Below are positions 13,818 to 14,959 of a DNA stretch of 14,959 nt, in pieces (positions within the stretch are counted from its first letter, which is position 1; each line of letters starts with the position of its first letter). Below the pieces are notes generated by a model. It was not told the origin of the DNA. It worked only from the letters and a program-made list of their open reading frames with translations, and ran no database searches. The position numbers and the translations under genes were made by a program. The DNA lies in contig JAQYVQ010000638.1 in NCBI GenBank assembly GCA_030145435.1, positions 1 to 14,959 of the forward strand, given 5' to 3'. The stretch comes from Syntrophobacteria bacterium. GTDB taxonomy: Bacteria > Desulfobacterota > DSWW01.

Positions 13818-14939
13818 TCAAGCAAATTCCCTGTAGACGGCGAGGGTCTTTTCGGCGCTCCTCTGCCAGCTGTAACCCTTCGCCCGTTCGAGCCCCTTCT
13901 CCACATACTCTTTTCGAAGGTCTGCGTCCCGGAGCAACCGAAAAAGGATCTCCGCCACAGCCTCGACCTCCAGGGGGTCCACCTGCACACCGGCTTCTCC
14001 GAGGCACTCGGGCAGGCTGGCCCGGTTGGAGGCCACGACACAGGTCCCGGCTGCCATCGCCTCGAGGGGGGGAAGACCGAATCCCTCGTACAAGGAGAGA
14101 AAGACGAAAATCTCGGCATGTCTGTAGAAGAGCCCCAGAACCTCGTCCGGAACGTAGCCGATGTATCGGATGGAGGACCGGACCGGACTCGATTCCCATG
14201 CCTCCCGCACCTCCCTGAACCCCCATCCCTCGTGCCCGACCAGGACGAGCTGCGTTCCCTTCTCCCCCATCTCGTTGAGCAGCTCGAAGGCCTTCAGCAA
14301 ACGCACGATGTTCTTCCTCGGCTCCATTGTCCCCACATACAGGAGATAAGGGCTTCGGACGCCGTACCGCGCCAGGACCTTCTCTGAATCCGCCACAAAG
14401 GAAGCCCCGGAAAGGGCATCAAAGGAAAGGCAGGGCGCTCCGGGAACCACCCGGATCTTGTGCATCGCCTCGGGCCACCGCTCCCCGATTTCCCGCTTCG
14501 TGAATTCGGAGAGGGTGATAATCCTGTCCGCGCGCGAGACGGCTAGCGGCAGGAGCATCTTCAAGGGCCATTTGTTCCTCGCCTCCATCGTCCCCGGGTA
14601 ACGGTATACCGTCAGGTCGTAGATATTCACCACGGAGGGATGGCGGGCAAGAAGGGGGGGGAGAAACAGCGTCCCGTGAAAGAGGTCGGGCTTGTGCTTC
14701 TCGAGGAGGAACGGGACGACCATCTGCAACCAGACGTTTCCCTTCCATCCCTTCTGAACCAGCTCTCTGACCCGCGAATCCCGGGCCAGAACATCTCCCG
14801 TTGCGATCTCGCGCGGGGAGCAGAGCAGGAACTCCCGCATTTCCTCGAAGCCGAGCAAGGCCTCGAGCAGGCAACGGACATACCGCCCGATGCCCGTCCC
14901 CTTTTCGATCAACGGCCTGGCGTCGTATGCTACCTGCAT
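13818..14939 (-). CDS. GT4-type glycosyltransferase (first of a tandem pair)
   Basis: GT-B fold glycosyltransferase, 373 aa, cytoplasmic or membrane-associated. It has the N-terminal MQVAYDARPLIEKGTGIGRY, the interdomain LYVGTMEPRKNIVRLL at 200-215, LVLVGHEGWG at 231-240, and the EX7E motif in YEGFGLPPLEAMAAG (Glu285, Glu293). ASLPECLGEAG follows. These are the standard marks of GT4 enzymes of the mannosyl/rhamnosyl transferase kind, but the sugar cannot be named. Only a weak AGGA lies upstream of the ATG, and the true promoter is outside the window. Its product probably acts with the following glycosyltransferase and the sugar-1-phosphate transferase on the same polysaccharide. Confidence 0.94.
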   Translation of the reverse strand: MQVAYDARPLIEKGTGIGRYVRCLLEALLGFEEMREFLLCSPREIATGDVLARDSRVRELVQKGWKGNVWLQMVVPFLLEKHKPDLFHGTLFLPPLLARHPSVVNIYDLTVYRYPGTMEARNKWPLKMLLPLAVSRADRIITLSEFTKREIGERWPEAMHKIRVVPGAPCLSFDALSGASFVADSEKVLARYGVRSPYLLYVGTMEPRKNIVRLLKAFELLNEMGEKGTQLVLVGHEGWGFREVREAWESSPVRSSIRYIGYVPDEVLGLFYRHAEIFVFLSLYEGFGLPPLEAMAAGTCVVASNRASLPECLGEAGVQVDPLEVEAVAEILFRLLRDADLRKEYVEKGLERAKGYSWQRSAEKTLAVYREFA

Positions 14940-14959
14940 CCGGAGAATCCGATCCTGCC

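Noticed and set aside
12677..14119. 480-aa version of the second glycosyltransferase
   Set aside because: The extra 107 residues overlap the neighbouring glycosyltransferase in another frame and are not protein-like; the family N-terminus MKICLDLRTAG begins at 13798.

Overview
The window looks like a chromosomal core segment of a GC-rich Gram-negative bacterium, most likely a member of the Desulfobacterota (former Deltaproteobacteria). This assignment is an inference from the yicC-remA-gmk cluster, a DUF4416 gene, a bifunctional Rel protein, a four-cysteine ribosomal protein L28 and many short tandem repeats in the spacers. No rRNA, tRNA, CRISPR array, insertion sequence or phage gene is visible. 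Most of the window is ordinary metabolism and cell-envelope biosynthesis.

Left block, minus strand (1-2533): a tightly overlapped operon of a class I PLP aminotransferase, the ribosome-assembly GTPase EngB, and glutamate racemase MurI. MurI starts at a TTG that overlaps the engB stop and runs off the left edge. Divergent from it, on the plus strand, is lgt (prolipoprotein diacylglyceryl transferase, 2798-3640). The 264-bp divergent spacer carries a good sigma70-type promoter for lgt and a hexamer repeat. Lgt converges on an unrecognised 214-aa protein (3686-4330, minus). A 636-bp non-coding stretch follows, which begins with a strikingly AT-rich island.

Middle block, plus strand: purM (4967-6010), then a spacer with a 14-bp inverted repeat, a second copy of the hexamer repeat and a strong promoter, then rpmB (6234-6425).

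Right block, minus strand, read from right to left (14939 to 6513): two GT4-type glycosyltransferases, a polyprenyl-phosphate sugar-1-phosphate transferase, DUF4416, yicC, remA (DUF370), gmk and rel. Sugar transferase, DUF4416 and yicC are linked by ATGA stop/start overlaps. A polysaccharide gene set is therefore transcriptionally continuous, by layout, with an RNase, a RemA-type regulator, guanylate kinase and (p)ppGpp metabolism. GMP/GDP production by Gmk and (p)ppGpp turnover by Rel are biochemically connected. RemA is a matrix-gene activator in Bacillus, so its position after exopolysaccharide genes is suggestive.

No clearly new multi-gene system was found. The points most worth a second look are: gmk has no ATG/GTG/TTG start before its first beta strand; short 6- and 7-nt tandem arrays sit in most of the spacers, including a near-identical hexamer element in two places; RemA and DUF4416 sit between polysaccharide and nucleotide genes; Lgt has substitutions in its signature; and there is an orphan gene next to an AT-rich island.
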